Source: Roseococcus sp. SDR (GTDB lineage Bacteria; Pseudomonadota; Alphaproteobacteria; Acetobacterales; Acetobacteraceae). Taken from it: a stretch of 64,000 bases of DNA. The notes beneath the pieces were generated by a model, which was not told the origin of the DNA, did no database searches, and saw nothing but the letters and a program-made list of their open reading frames with translations. Made by a program: the position numbers and the translations under genes. Below, one piece after another: positions 51,716 to 60,697 of this stretch. How positions within the stretch are numbered: position 1 is the first letter of the stretch; every line of letters starts with the position of its first letter. The stretch spans positions 62,001 to 126,000 of the forward strand of contig NZ_JAHRCU010000010.1 in NCBI RefSeq assembly GCF_019083995.1. Reading direction: 5' to 3'.

Positions 51716-53108
51716 CCTGGCGACCGCCTCGGCGGTCGAGCTCGCGGCGCTGGTGCGCACGAAGCGCGCCTCGCCGCTCGAGATCACCGAGGCGGTGCTG
51801 GAGCGGATCGCGGCGAAGGAGCCGCATCTCAACGCCTTCGCCGCGCTCGATGCGGAAGGGGCGCGCGCCGCCGCCCGCGCGGCGGAACTCGCCATCATGC
51901 GCGGCGAGGAACTGGGCCCCCTGCATGGCGTGCCGGCGACGATCAAGGATGTGCAATCCATCGCGGGCCTGCCCACGCGGCGCGGCTCGCGCCTGACGGA
52001 CCCCGCGCCGGCCAAGGTGGATTCCCCCGTCTCGGCGCGCATGCGCGCGGCCGGCGCCATCCTGCTCGGCAAGACCACCAGCACCGAACAGGGCTGGACG
52101 GCGGTGAGCGACAGCCCGCTCACCGGCAGCACGCATAATCCCTGGATGCATGGCCGCACCGCGGGCGGCTCCTCCTCCGGCGCCGCGGCATTGTGTGGCG
52201 CGGGTTGCGCGCCGCTGCATCTCGGAACGGATGGCGCGGGCTCCATCCGCATCCCCGCGCATTTCTGCGGCGTGGTCGGCTTCAAGCCCAGCTATGGGCG
52301 CGTGCCCTATGTGCCCGTGCCCAACAATGGCGCGCTCTCCCATGCCGGGCCCATCACGCGCAGCGTCGAGGATGCGGCGCTGATGTTCTCCGTCATCGCC
52401 GGCCCGCATGCGCTGGACCACACCACCCTGCCGGACCGCTTCGCGCCCGGGATCGAACCCGGCGGCCTCAAGGGCCTGCGCATCGCCTATAGCCCCGATC
52501 TTGGCCATGCCCGCGTGGACCCGGATGTGGCCGCCGCCGTCGCGGATGCGGTGCGCAAGCTCGAAGGCCTGGGCGCCCGGGTCGAACAGGTGACGCCCCC
52601 CTGGGGCCCCACCGGCCCTGCGCTGGAGCGCGACATCTGGGGCTTCGGCATGCGCCCCTTCCTGGCGAAGACGCCCGAGGAGGCGGCGCAGATGGACCCG
52701 GGCCTGGTCGCCTGCACCGAGGATTATCGCCATTACGGCTTCATGGACGCGCATGCCGCGCAAGGCCGCCGCATCGCCTATGCCGCCGCCGTGAACGCCT
52801 GGTTCGAGGAAGCGGGTTTCGACCTGCTGGTGACCCCCAGCGCCTCCGTCGCCGCCTTCGATGTCGGCCGCCAGATCCCCGCGCATTGGCCGCAGCACCC
52901 CTGGGATTGGCTGGTCTGGGCGGAATTCTCCTACCCCTTCGACCTCTCGCATGGCCCGGCGATTTCCGTGCCCTGCGGGCTGAGCCGCGAGGGCCTGCCC
53001 GTCGGCCTGCAATTCGCCGGCCCGCGCCTCATGGATTCGCTGGTGCTGCGCGCGGGTGCGGCCTTCCTCGCCGCGCATCCCTTCGAGATCACGCCCGCCC
53101 GGCCTTGA
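51702..53108 (+). CDS. Amidase-signature family hydrolase
   Basis: A 468-residue enzyme with the Ser-cisSer-Lys triad of the amidase signature family: K82 in ATIKDVQS, the glycine/serine loop GRTAGGSSSGAAAL (cis-Ser about 157) and nucleophile S181 in LGTDGAGSIRIPA. Related proteins include GatA, indoleacetamide hydrolases, ureidomalonase and allophanate hydrolase, so the substrate is open; no gatB or gatC is near, which argues against GatA. The start ATG 51702 overlaps the PNPOx-like gene by 14 bases. Both are probably controlled by the MocR protein. Confidence 0.92.
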   Translation: MATIDLATASAVELAALVRTKRASPLEITEAVLERIAAKEPHLNAFAALDAEGARAAARAAELAIMRGEELGPLHGVPATIKDVQSIAGLPTRRGSRLTDPAPAKVDSPVSARMRAAGAILLGKTTSTEQGWTAVSDSPLTGSTHNPWMHGRTAGGSSSGAAALCGAGCAPLHLGTDGAGSIRIPAHFCGVVGFKPSYGRVPYVPVPNNGALSHAGPITRSVEDAALMFSVIAGPHALDHTTLPDRFAPGIEPGGLKGLRIAYSPDLGHARVDPDVAAAVADAVRKLEGLGARVEQVTPPWGPTGPALERDIWGFGMRPFLAKTPEEAAQMDPGLVACTEDYRHYGFMDAHAAQGRRIAYAAAVNAWFEEAGFDLLVTPSASVAAFDVGRQIPAHWPQHPWDWLVWAEFSYPFDLSHGPAISVPCGLSREGLPVGLQFAGPRLMDSLVLRAGAAFLAAHPFEITPARP

Positions 53109-53116
53109 GTGCGGCG

Positions 53117-54364
53117 ATGGAGGATTTCGCCGGGCTGATCCTGCGCCTCCTCGGCGCCTTCTACGCCCTGGGCGCAATCGCGGGCCTGCGCCGCTGCGCG
53201 ATGGACCTGCTGCTGACGCGCGCCCTCCAGGCGCTCGGAGAGCCTGCTTCCGAGGAGACGCGCGCCGAGGAACGGCGCGTCTGGATCCAGCTCACCCTGC
53301 TGGTGCTGGTCGGCCTTGGCGGCATCGCGCTCATGGCGCTGCTGAACCTCGCCGCGGTGCTGTTCCTGATCACCTTCGGGCTGCATGCGCTCTATGTCTT
53401 CCTCCTGGCACCCCGCCTTGTCGATCCGGGCGATCCGCCCGATGCCGCCACGCTGACGCAGCGGGGCCGCAGCCTGATGCTCTACGCCGCCGTCACGCTG
53501 CTCGTCCTCGCCGCGGCGTCGGCGGGATGGCTGCGCGACGCGCGCTCCGAGCCCTGGCCGGTGCTGGCCCTGGCGGCGCTGCTGGCCCTCGGGCTCGTCG
53601 CCTATGCGGCGCATCTGCTGCGCGGCATGCCCAGGGCACCGTCCGCCACGCCGCCGCTGGACCTGCCACGGCCCGATGAGCCACCGCCGCCCGAACTGCC
53701 CATGGCGGATGAGCGGTTGCGCCACGCCGCCTTCCTCCTCTCGCCCTCCTGGAATGAGGGCGCGCTCTTCGAGACGGAGACCCGGCGCCCCGTCCTCGAT
53801 TCCCTCCCGCCCGACATGCTGACCGAGGCGGATCGGGACGCCCTCCGGCATTGGCTGGGCGTCTTCCGCGAGGTGGGGGACCCGGCCGATCCACATCGCT
53901 GCGGCTTCACCGCACCCGATGGCGCGGCCCGGATGGCCGCCGAAGGGCAATGGGTCTTCGAGCAGCTGGCCGCGCGCCTCGCCCCTTGCCCGCTGCGCTT
54001 CGAGCCGGTGCCCTGGCCGCGCCTCACCCGGCATGGTGCGACGGCGGTGCGCGTCATGGCCGAGCAGCAGGTGGATGCCCTCTGGCTTTCGGACGGGCAG
54101 GGACACCAGCCCGTCAACCCGCAGGAATTCGGCCTCTCCTGGGCACTCGCGCTCGACCTCCACGCCTGGGCGCTGGATTACGACGAGGGCATGGGCATGG
54201 ATGCCACGCCGCGCTGGAGCGAGGCCGAGTCGGCGGCGCATGAGGCCGAGGGGCTGCGCCTTGCCCAGCGCCTCGCGCGGGAATTGGCGGCGACCGGCCG
54301 CGGCCATCTGCCGGTCACCTTCTGGTCGGAGAGCGAGGCGCGGCCGGTCCCGGTCACGCCCTGA
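53117..54364 (+). CDS. Membrane protein of unknown function with soluble C-terminal domain
   Basis: A protein of about 415 residues, starting at ATG 53117 (a TTG at 53105 overlapping the amidase stop is possible). The N-terminal 180 residues hold about five transmembrane helices (ILRLLGAFYALGAIAGLRR, LTLLVLVGLGGIALMALL, AVLFLITFGLHALYVFLLA, LMLYAAVTLLVLAAASAG, PVLALAALLALGLVAYAA). A proline-rich linker (PRPDEPPPPELP) leads to a cytoplasmic or periplasmic domain of about 220 residues with no family I recognise. Its 3' end overlaps the convergent amidohydrolase gene by 11 bases. Codon use is normal. Confidence 0.75.
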   Translation: MEDFAGLILRLLGAFYALGAIAGLRRCAMDLLLTRALQALGEPASEETRAEERRVWIQLTLLVLVGLGGIALMALLNLAAVLFLITFGLHALYVFLLAPRLVDPGDPPDAATLTQRGRSLMLYAAVTLLVLAAASAGWLRDARSEPWPVLALAALLALGLVAYAAHLLRGMPRAPSATPPLDLPRPDEPPPPELPMADERLRHAAFLLSPSWNEGALFETETRRPVLDSLPPDMLTEADRDALRHWLGVFREVGDPADPHRCGFTAPDGAARMAAEGQWVFEQLAARLAPCPLRFEPVPWPRLTRHGATAVRVMAEQQVDALWLSDGQGHQPVNPQEFGLSWALALDLHAWALDYDEGMGMDATPRWSEAESAAHEAEGLRLAQRLARELAATGRGHLPVTFWSESEARPVPVTP

Positions 54365-55679
54365 CGAAGCCGTCCAGCTCGCGCCAATCGGGCGGCACGG
54401 CGTCACTGACCCGCCCGCCGCGCAGCACCACGCGATCCGATTGCGGGCGCGAGAGCAGCTCCGTCATGTGGCGCGCGCGAAACAGCACCAGGTCGGCCGG
54501 CGCGCCGATGCTGAGCCGACCGGCCTCGATCCCCATCGCATCCGCAGCGTCGGCGGTGACCGCGCGCGGCCAGTCGCCGAAGGGGTGGTCGAGATGCAGG
54601 ATGCGCGTGGCCTCGCGATAGACCTCCATCATGTCGAGGTCGCCATAGGCGTAGAACCCATCCCGCGTGTTGTCCGAGGCGAGCGAGACGGGAACCCCCG
54701 CCTTTCGCATCTCATGCACCAGGGTCACGCCCCGCCAGCGCGGCGTGCGGCCGGCCATGCGGTCCTGCAGATACATGTTGCACATGGGGAGCACGACCAC
54801 GCGCATCCGCGCTTCGCTCATCAGCGCCAGCGTCTCGCGCTGATGCGCCTCGGGCTGCAGCGTCAGCGCGCAGCAATGCCCGACCTGGATGCGCCCGGGG
54901 AAGCGGCGGCGCAGCGCGGTGGCGGCGATCTCGCGCAGCGCCCGCGCACCGGTCTCGCCGCTCTCATCCACATGCAGGTCGAGGTCGAGCCCGCGCGCCT
55001 CGGCCAGCGCGAAGAAGCGGTCGAGCCGGGGCTGGAAGTCATCGGGGAGGGGTGTGCCGAAACCGCCGGCGAGGCGCGTCACCATGCCGAGCACGCCGCC
55101 CGCTTGCGCCACGAGATCGGCCAGCGCCTCGCCCTCCTCCCCATCGAAGCGTTCCAGCGGCGCGATGGAGCAGAGCTGCAGCGCGATCCGCCCGGCCCAG
55201 GCCTCGCGCAGCCGGGTGAAGAGCGGCCAGCTCATCCGCGCCAGCGGCAGATAGCTGTCCAGATGCGTGCGGATGGCGACCGTGCCGTGCGCGTAGGCCG
55301 AGCGCAGCGAGAAATCGGCGCGGGCCTCCATCTCGGCCTCGGCCCAATGCGCCGCGCGGTCGGCCATCACGGAACTCACCGCACCGGCGAAATCCCCCGT
55401 GGGGTTGGGCGCGCGCTGCCAGATATGCCCCTTGTCGAGATGCGTGTGCGCATCCACCAAGCCGGGCCAGAGCTGCCCGCCCTCCAGGCTTGGTGCATCT
55501 GCCGGCGCGGTCCCCGGCGGCGCGATGGCGGCAATGCGCCCGTCCTCCGTCCGCAGATCCAGGCGCACCAGCCCCTCGCGGTCCACCGGCCCGGGCGGAG
55601 CATCCAGCAGGCAGGCGGGCGCGCGGGCATCTCGCAGCCAGAAGCGCGCGCCGTGGATGCGGGCGGCCAGCGGGCTCAC
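54354..55679 (-). CDS. Amidohydrolase, cytosine deaminase-like
   Basis: A 441-residue metal-dependent hydrolase of the CodA/AtzC-like branch. Metal ligands are H78 and H80 in LVDAHTHLDKGH, then HVDESGE, VGHCCAL and the aspartate in SDNTRDGFYAYGDLD. The SDNxRDxFYxYGD motif is typical of this branch, which includes cytosine, isocytosine and N-isopropylammelide hydrolases. The start is a GTG at 55679 overlapping the HpnM-like stop (GTGA), so the gene is coupled to an envelope-lipid gene without obvious functional link. It likely deaminates a pyrimidine or related nitrogen ring. Confidence 0.87.
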   Translation of the reverse strand: MSPLAARIHGARFWLRDARAPACLLDAPPGPVDREGLVRLDLRTEDGRIAAIAPPGTAPADAPSLEGGQLWPGLVDAHTHLDKGHIWQRAPNPTGDFAGAVSSVMADRAAHWAEAEMEARADFSLRSAYAHGTVAIRTHLDSYLPLARMSWPLFTRLREAWAGRIALQLCSIAPLERFDGEEGEALADLVAQAGGVLGMVTRLAGGFGTPLPDDFQPRLDRFFALAEARGLDLDLHVDESGETGARALREIAATALRRRFPGRIQVGHCCALTLQPEAHQRETLALMSEARMRVVVLPMCNMYLQDRMAGRTPRWRGVTLVHEMRKAGVPVSLASDNTRDGFYAYGDLDMMEVYREATRILHLDHPFGDWPRAVTADAADAMGIEAGRLSIGAPADLVLFRARHMTELLSRPQSDRVVLRGGRVSDAVPPDWRELDGFVRA

Positions 55680-56278
55680 CCGCCCAGCAGCCGCGCTGTC
55701 CGCGCCTGCAACTCGCGGGTGACCCGCTCCGCACCCCCCTCGCGGATCAGCGTCGTGAACTCGGCCCGGCGCGAGGCCAGCTCACTGATCGTCCCGGTCA
55801 GGTAGATGTCCACGATGCGCGGCGGATTGCCCCGTAGCAGGTAGGAGAGCAGCACCGGCTCCTGCCCGCCGGTGCGGTTCAGCGTGGTGCGCACCAGCGC
55901 ATCGCCATTGGGCTGCACCTGCGTGCCGGTGGTGGTGAAGCTCTCGCCCGAGAATCCGTCGAAGCGGGCCGCATAGGTGGCGATGGACCACCGCGTGAAG
56001 GCCTCGGTCAGCGCCGCCTGCTCCGGCTGCGAGAAGCCGGTCCAGGGAGGGCCGACGGAAATGCGCGTCATCGCCGCGAGATCAAAGGCCTGGCCCATCA
56101 CGGGCGCCAGCCGGTCATAGCGCCCGCGCACGCCCAGCCGCTGCGCATCACGCATCACGGCGATGAGCGCGGCGTGGAAGCGCTCCACCACCTCGGCCGC
56201 GGCCGATTGCGCGAGCGCGGCCGACGGGGCGGCCAGGGGGAGGAGCGGAGAGAGCAGCAGGATTCGGCGGGCGATCAT
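55676..56278 (-). CDS. hpnM: MlaC/Ttg2D-family periplasmic protein, HpnM-like
   Basis: A 200-residue exported phospholipid- or hopanoid-binding protein. It starts at ATG 56278 with the leader MIARRILLLSPLLPLAAPSAALAQ. The mature part has the MlaC pattern: VVERFHAALIAVMRDAQRLG, RYDRLAPVMGQAFDLAAMTRIS and AYAARFDGFSGESF, then ISELASRRAEFTTLIREGG. In hopanoid-making bacteria such a protein (HpnM) is encoded with hpn genes and is thought to help move hopanoids to the outer membrane. It is divergent from hpnA, with 108 bases between, which supports HpnM over general MlaC. Confidence 0.8.
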   Translation of the reverse strand: MIARRILLLSPLLPLAAPSAALAQSAAAEVVERFHAALIAVMRDAQRLGVRGRYDRLAPVMGQAFDLAAMTRISVGPPWTGFSQPEQAALTEAFTRWSIATYAARFDGFSGESFTTTGTQVQPNGDALVRTTLNRTGGQEPVLLSYLLRGNPPRIVDIYLTGTISELASRRAEFTTLIREGGAERVTRELQARTARLLGG

Positions 56279-56386
56279 GCGCGCCCTATAGCCCTTCGGG
56301 CGGGCAGGCGGAATTCGGCGGCATTTCGAGCCGATTTCGTAACGAACGCCCCTGGACCACAAGCGTCACCTCGGCCACAAGGCCGC

Positions 56387-57385
56387 ATGCCGCCCACCAC
56401 CATCCTGCTGACCGGCGCCACCGGCTTCCTCGGCGCCTCCCTCGCCCGCGCCCTGCTGGCCCAGGGCCATGCGGTCCGCGCCCTGGTCCGTCCGCAGGCG
56501 CCGCGCCGCGGCCTGGAAGGGCTCGACATCTCCTATGCGCTCGGCACGGTGACGGACCAGAAGAGCCTGATCTACGCCATGGCCGGTGTCGGTGGCGTCA
56601 TCCATGCGGCGGCGGATTACCGCATCTTCGTCCCCAACCCGGGCAAGATGCGCGAGACCAACGTGATCGGCACCGCCGCCGTGATGCAGGCGGCACTCGA
56701 GGCCGGCGTGCCGCGCATCGTCCATGTCTCCTCCGTCGCGACGCTGCGCCCGCGCCCCGACGGCACCCCGGCCACGGAGGAGGACTGGGCCATGCCGGAG
56801 GAGGCGATCGGCCCCTACAAGCAGAGCAAGACCGAGGCCGAGCGCGTGGTGGAGGCGATGGTGGAGCGCGCCAACCTCCCTGCCGTCATCGTGAACCCCT
56901 CCACCCCGATCGGCCCCTACGACGTGAAGCCGACGCCGACCGGCCGCGTGATCCTGGAAGCCGCACTCGGCCGCATGCCGGCCTATGTCGAGACCGGCCT
57001 CAACCTCGTCCATGTCGCCGATTGCGCGGCCGGCGTGGTGGCTGCGCTGGACCACGGCACGCCCGGCGAACGGCACATATTGGGTGGCCAGGATGTGAGC
57101 CTGGCCGAGATGCTGCGCTTCATCGCCGCCGAACGCGGCCACCGCCCGCCGATCCGCCTGCCGCGCGCGCCGCTTTTCCCGCTCGCCTGGATGGCCGAGA
57201 CGATGGCCCGCTTCACCGGCAAGGAGCCGATGCTGACGCTGGACGGCCTGCGCATGGCCGGCCACCACATGTTCTTCTCCTCCGCCAAGGCGCAGCGCGT
57301 GCTGGGCTTCACCGCGCGCCCCTGGCAGGAGGGCGTGCGCGACGCCATCGCCTGGTTCGAGCAGGCGGGGATGCTGAAGAAGTGA
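56387..57385 (+). CDS. hpnA: Hopanoid-associated sugar epimerase HpnA
   Basis: A 332-residue extended SDR of the HpnA type, linked to making the side chain of extended hopanoids. It starts at ATG 56387. NAD(P) binding is ILLTGATGFLGASLARALL, the catalytic motif is GPYKQSKTEAERVV (Tyr-xxx-Lys), and VIVNPSTPIGPYDVKPTPTG and LNLVHVADCAAG are family typical. It is followed by hpnB with a GTGA overlap, then shc. The order hpnA-hpnB-shc is well known in hopanoid producers, so the assignment is firm. Confidence 0.93.
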   Translation: MPPTTILLTGATGFLGASLARALLAQGHAVRALVRPQAPRRGLEGLDISYALGTVTDQKSLIYAMAGVGGVIHAAADYRIFVPNPGKMRETNVIGTAAVMQAALEAGVPRIVHVSSVATLRPRPDGTPATEEDWAMPEEAIGPYKQSKTEAERVVEAMVERANLPAVIVNPSTPIGPYDVKPTPTGRVILEAALGRMPAYVETGLNLVHVADCAAGVVAALDHGTPGERHILGGQDVSLAEMLRFIAAERGHRPPIRLPRAPLFPLAWMAETMARFTGKEPMLTLDGLRMAGHHMFFSSAKAQRVLGFTARPWQEGVRDAIAWFEQAGMLKK

Positions 57386-58503
57386 TCTGGCTGGCGCTCG
57401 CCGCCTGCCTCTCCTGGGCCGTCCTGCTCTTCGGGCGCGGCATGTTCTGGCGCGCCCGCGACGATGACCGCGACGCCGCCGACCTTCCCGAGCCAGAGCG
57501 CTGGCCCGAGGTGCAGGTCATCATCCCCGCGCGCGACGAGGCTGAAACCATTGGCGCGACGGTGCGAAGTCTTGCCATGCAGGATTATCCCGGACGCTTC
57601 TCCATCCTCGTCGTGAATGATCGCAGCACGGACCACACCGGCGCCCTGGCCCGCGCCGCCGGCGCCGAGGTGCTGGACGGGCAGGGCCGCGCTCCGGGAT
57701 GGTCGGGCAAGCTCTACGCGCTTCAGCAGGGGCTCCAGGCCGTGTCCGGGCGCAGCCACGAATTCCTGCTGTTCACCGATGCCGACATCGTCCATGCGCC
57801 GGACAGCCTGCGCCGCCTCGTCCAGCGGGCCGAGGCCGGTTGCCTGGACCTCGTCTCCCTCATGGCCCGCCTGCGCTGCGAAAGTGCCGCGGAGCGCTGG
57901 ACCATCCCCGCCTTCGTCTTCTTTTTCCAGATGCTCTACCCCTTCCGCTGGTCGAACGACCCCGCGGCCCGCACGGCGGCCGCGGCCGGCGGCTGCGTGC
58001 TGCTGCGGCGCGAGCCCTTCGAGGCCCGCGGCGGCCTGGCCCCCATCCGCGGCCGGATCATCGATGACTGCGCCCTGGCGGGGCTGATGAAGCGCGGCGG
58101 CTCGCCCATCTGGCTCGGCCTGACGGAGCGCGTCCGCTCGCTCCGCAGCTACGATGACCTCGGCACCATCCGCGCCATGGTGGCGCGCACCGCCTATGCG
58201 CAACTCGGCTACAACCCCGCCCTGCTGCTGGGCATGGTGCTCGCCATGGGGCTGGTGTTCCTGGCGCCCCCGCTGCTTGCAATCTTCGCGACGGGGGCGG
58301 CGAAATGGCTGGGTCTTGCGGCCTGGTGCGCCATGGTTCTGGCCTTCGCCCCCATGCTGCGCCGTTATGGCCTGGCGGCCGAGCGCGCCATCGCCCTGCC
58401 GCTGATCGCCGCGGTCTACCTGCTCTTCACCCTCGATTCCGCCTGGGCCGAATGGCGGGGCCGGGGCGGCTTCTGGAAGGGCGAGGCCTTGTCGCGCGAA
58501 TGA
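57382..58503 (+). CDS. hpnB: Hopanoid-associated glycosyltransferase HpnB
   Basis: A 373-residue membrane-bound family 2 glycosyltransferase. The start is GTG 57382, overlapping the hpnA stop. An N-terminal helix (WLALAACLSWAVLLFGRG) is followed by the GT-A domain with VQVIIPARDEAETIG, VVNDRSTDHTG, the DxD-type FTDADIVHAP and GRIIDDCALAGLMKRGG, and by about three C-terminal helices. Such proteins act in hopanoid side-chain or related lipid glycosylation; the exact reaction is not established. A hairpin follows before shc. Confidence 0.93.
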   Translation: MIWLALAACLSWAVLLFGRGMFWRARDDDRDAADLPEPERWPEVQVIIPARDEAETIGATVRSLAMQDYPGRFSILVVNDRSTDHTGALARAAGAEVLDGQGRAPGWSGKLYALQQGLQAVSGRSHEFLLFTDADIVHAPDSLRRLVQRAEAGCLDLVSLMARLRCESAAERWTIPAFVFFFQMLYPFRWSNDPAARTAAAAGGCVLLRREPFEARGGLAPIRGRIIDDCALAGLMKRGGSPIWLGLTERVRSLRSYDDLGTIRAMVARTAYAQLGYNPALLLGMVLAMGLVFLAPPLLAIFATGAAKWLGLAAWCAMVLAFAPMLRRYGLAAERAIALPLIAAVYLLFTLDSAWAEWRGRGGFWKGEALSRE

Positions 58504-58528
58504 AGACAGGGCAACACACGCGCTTCCA

Positions 58529-58566
58529 CCCTTCCGGCATGGGGCTGAAATGCCCTATCGGAAGGG
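58529..58566 (+). promoter_or_regulatory. Bulged hairpin in the hpnB-shc spacer
   Basis: CCCTTCCGGCAT (58529-58540) pairs with ATGCC (58550-58554) and CGGAAGGG (58559-58566), leaving a CTAT bulge. It lies 25 bases after the hpnB stop and 52 bases before shc, and could be an attenuator or a processing site separating shc from hpnAB. Confidence 0.45.
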
Positions 58567-58618
58567 TCGAGAGATTCGACTCCGGACCAGGGGTGAGGGG
58601 TATCGCCACTTGAACATC

Positions 58619-60634
58619 ATGCCGAACCTGACAGCGGGGGCGCATCCGCACCCGCATGCAGGGCATGACGGTCAGGCGAACGATCCGCTGGACAGGGCGG
58701 TCGCCGCCGCCGCGCGCCACCTCCTCGCCCGCCAGCGGCCCGACGGCCATTGGGTCTTCGAACTCGAGGCGGATGCCACCATCCCCTCCGAATACCTGAT
58801 GCTGCATCACTTCTTCGGCCATGTTCAGCCGGAGAAGGAGGCGCGGATCGGCCGCTACCTCCGCCGCATCCAGGCCGAGCAGCGCGCGAACACGGGCGGC
58901 GGCTGGCCCCTCTTCCATGGCGGCCCGCTCGACATCTCCTGCTCGGTGAAGGCCTACCTGGCGCTCCGTCTGATCGGTGACGCGCCCGACGCCCCGCATA
59001 TGACCGAGGCGCGTGAGGCGATCCTCGCCGCCGGCGGGGCCGAGCGCAGCAATGTCTTCACCCGTGCGGCGCTGGCGCTGTTCGGCGCGGTGCCCTGGCG
59101 CGCCGTGCCGATGATGCCGCCTGAGATCATGCTGCTGCCGCGCTGGTTCCCCTTCCATGTCAGCAAGATCAGCTACTGGGCGCGCACCGTCCTCGTCCCG
59201 CTGACCGTCGTCATGGCCCGCCGCCCGGAAGCGCAGAACCCGCGTGGCGTCACCATCGACGAATTGTTCCGCACGCCGCCCGAGCAGGTGAAGGACTGGC
59301 CCGGCGGCGCCCACCAGGCCGAGCCCTGGGCCTCGCTCTTCAAGGCGCTGGATGGCGCGCTGCACCGCGCCCGCATGCTCTTCCCGCGCAATCACCGCGC
59401 CCGCGCCGAGGAGGCCTGCGAGCGCTTCGTGACCGAGCGCCTGAACGGCGAGGACGGGTTGGGCGCCATCTACCCCGCCATGGCCAATGCCGTCCTCATG
59501 TATCACTGCCTGGGTGTCGCGCAGGATGACCCGCGCATGCTCACCGCCTGGGCCGCCATCGAGAAGCTGGTCGAGGAACGTGCCGGCACGGACGAAACCT
59601 ACGTCCAGCCCTGCCTCTCGCCCGTCTGGGACACGGCGCTCGTCAGCCACGCCCTGCTGGAAGCGGGCGGCGAGGTGGAGCGCGAGGCCGTGGGCCGCGG
59701 CCTCAACTGGCTCCTCTCCAAGGAAATCCGCGACGTGCGCGGCGACTGGGCCTGGAAGCGCCCCGACCTCCAGCCCGGCGGCTGGGCCTTCCAGTACGAG
59801 AACGCGCACTACCCAGACGTGGATGACACCGCCGTGGTCGTGCTGGCGATGGACCGCTACCGCGCCGCCGCACCCACCGACACGGGCCTGGACGGCGCGA
59901 TCCAGCGTGCCACGGACTGGACGGTGGGCATGCAGTCGCGCGGCGGCGGCTGGGGCGCCTTCGACGCCGACAACACCTTCCACTACCTGAATCACATCCC
60001 CTTCGCCGACCATGGCGCGCTGCTCGACCCGCCGACGGCCGATGTCTCGGGCCGCTGCCTCGCCATGCTGGCGCAGCTGGGCCGCGGCGAGGACGCCGCT
60101 TCCAAGGCCGCCATCGAATACCTGCTGCGCGAGCAGGAGGCCGATGGCTCCTGGTATGGCCGCTGGGGCGTGAATTACATCTACGGCACCTGGTCGGCCG
60201 TCACCGCGCTGAACGCCGCCGGCCTGCCGCCCGAGCATGACGCGATGCGCCGCGCCGTCGCCTGGCTGCTCAAGACCCAGAACCCCGATGGCGGCTGGGG
60301 CGAGGATGGCATGAGCTACCCCGCCCGTGGCGGCACCCGCCCCGATCCGCGCCAGCCCGCCCCCTCCTCGGCCAGCCAGACCGCCTGGGGCATGCTGGCC
60401 CTGATGGCATGCGGCGAGGCCGGGCACGAGGCGGTCAGCCGCGCCGCCGCCTGGCTCATGCAGCACCAGAAGGAAGACGGCGACTGGCCGGAAGAGGACT
60501 ATACGGGCACCGGCTTCCCGCGCGTCTTCTACCTCCGCTACCACGGCTACCGGCGGATCTTTCCGCTCTGGGCGCTGGCGCGGCTGCGGAACCTGCGCGC
60601 GTCGAACACGCGCAGGGTCAGCTACGGACTTTGA
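58619..60634 (+). CDS. shc: Squalene-hopene cyclase
   Basis: Cyclises squalene to hopene, the core of hopanoids, at the inner membrane. The start is ATG 58619 (MPNLTAGAHP), giving 671 residues, close to the family norm of 630-720. The catalytic acid motif is D400-V-D-D403 in PDVDDTAVVVLAMD. Repeated QW motifs are evident (RQRPDGHW, EQEADGSWYGRWG, KTQNPDGGWGED, QKEDGDWPEED). It follows hpnA-hpnB in the same direction. A two-hairpin repeat lies directly after the stop, probably ending the transcript. Confidence 0.96.
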   Translation: MPNLTAGAHPHPHAGHDGQANDPLDRAVAAAARHLLARQRPDGHWVFELEADATIPSEYLMLHHFFGHVQPEKEARIGRYLRRIQAEQRANTGGGWPLFHGGPLDISCSVKAYLALRLIGDAPDAPHMTEAREAILAAGGAERSNVFTRAALALFGAVPWRAVPMMPPEIMLLPRWFPFHVSKISYWARTVLVPLTVVMARRPEAQNPRGVTIDELFRTPPEQVKDWPGGAHQAEPWASLFKALDGALHRARMLFPRNHRARAEEACERFVTERLNGEDGLGAIYPAMANAVLMYHCLGVAQDDPRMLTAWAAIEKLVEERAGTDETYVQPCLSPVWDTALVSHALLEAGGEVEREAVGRGLNWLLSKEIRDVRGDWAWKRPDLQPGGWAFQYENAHYPDVDDTAVVVLAMDRYRAAAPTDTGLDGAIQRATDWTVGMQSRGGGWGAFDADNTFHYLNHIPFADHGALLDPPTADVSGRCLAMLAQLGRGEDAASKAAIEYLLREQEADGSWYGRWGVNYIYGTWSAVTALNAAGLPPEHDAMRRAVAWLLKTQNPDGGWGEDGMSYPARGGTRPDPRQPAPSSASQTAWGMLALMACGEAGHEAVSRAAAWLMQHQKEDGDWPEEDYTGTGFPRVFYLRYHGYRRIFPLWALARLRNLRASNTRRVSYGL

Positions 60635-60639
60635 GAAAC

Positions 60640-60685
60640 CGAGGGGCTCCGCCCCTCGACCCCGGCAAGAACCTCAGGTTCTTGC
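60640..60685 (+). repeat. Two-hairpin intergenic repeat, copy 8
   Basis: Six bases after the shc stop: hairpin A 60640-60658 (CGAGGGGC-TCC-GCCCCTCG), spacer ACCCCG, and hairpin B 60665-60685 (GCAAGAACC-TCA-GGTTCTTGC). Here hairpin B has replaced GGAAAC by AAGAACC, with matching changes in the other arm. It is a single copy, without an inverse partner, 13 bases before the next start codon. Confidence 0.8.
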
Positions 60686-60697
60686 ATCTCCGACCGG

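Noticed and set aside
51702-53108. GatA subunit of the tRNA amidotransferase
   Set aside because: The amidase signature is shared, but gatB and gatC are absent and the neighbours are a MocR-controlled PNPOx-like gene, so a small-molecule amidase is more likely.
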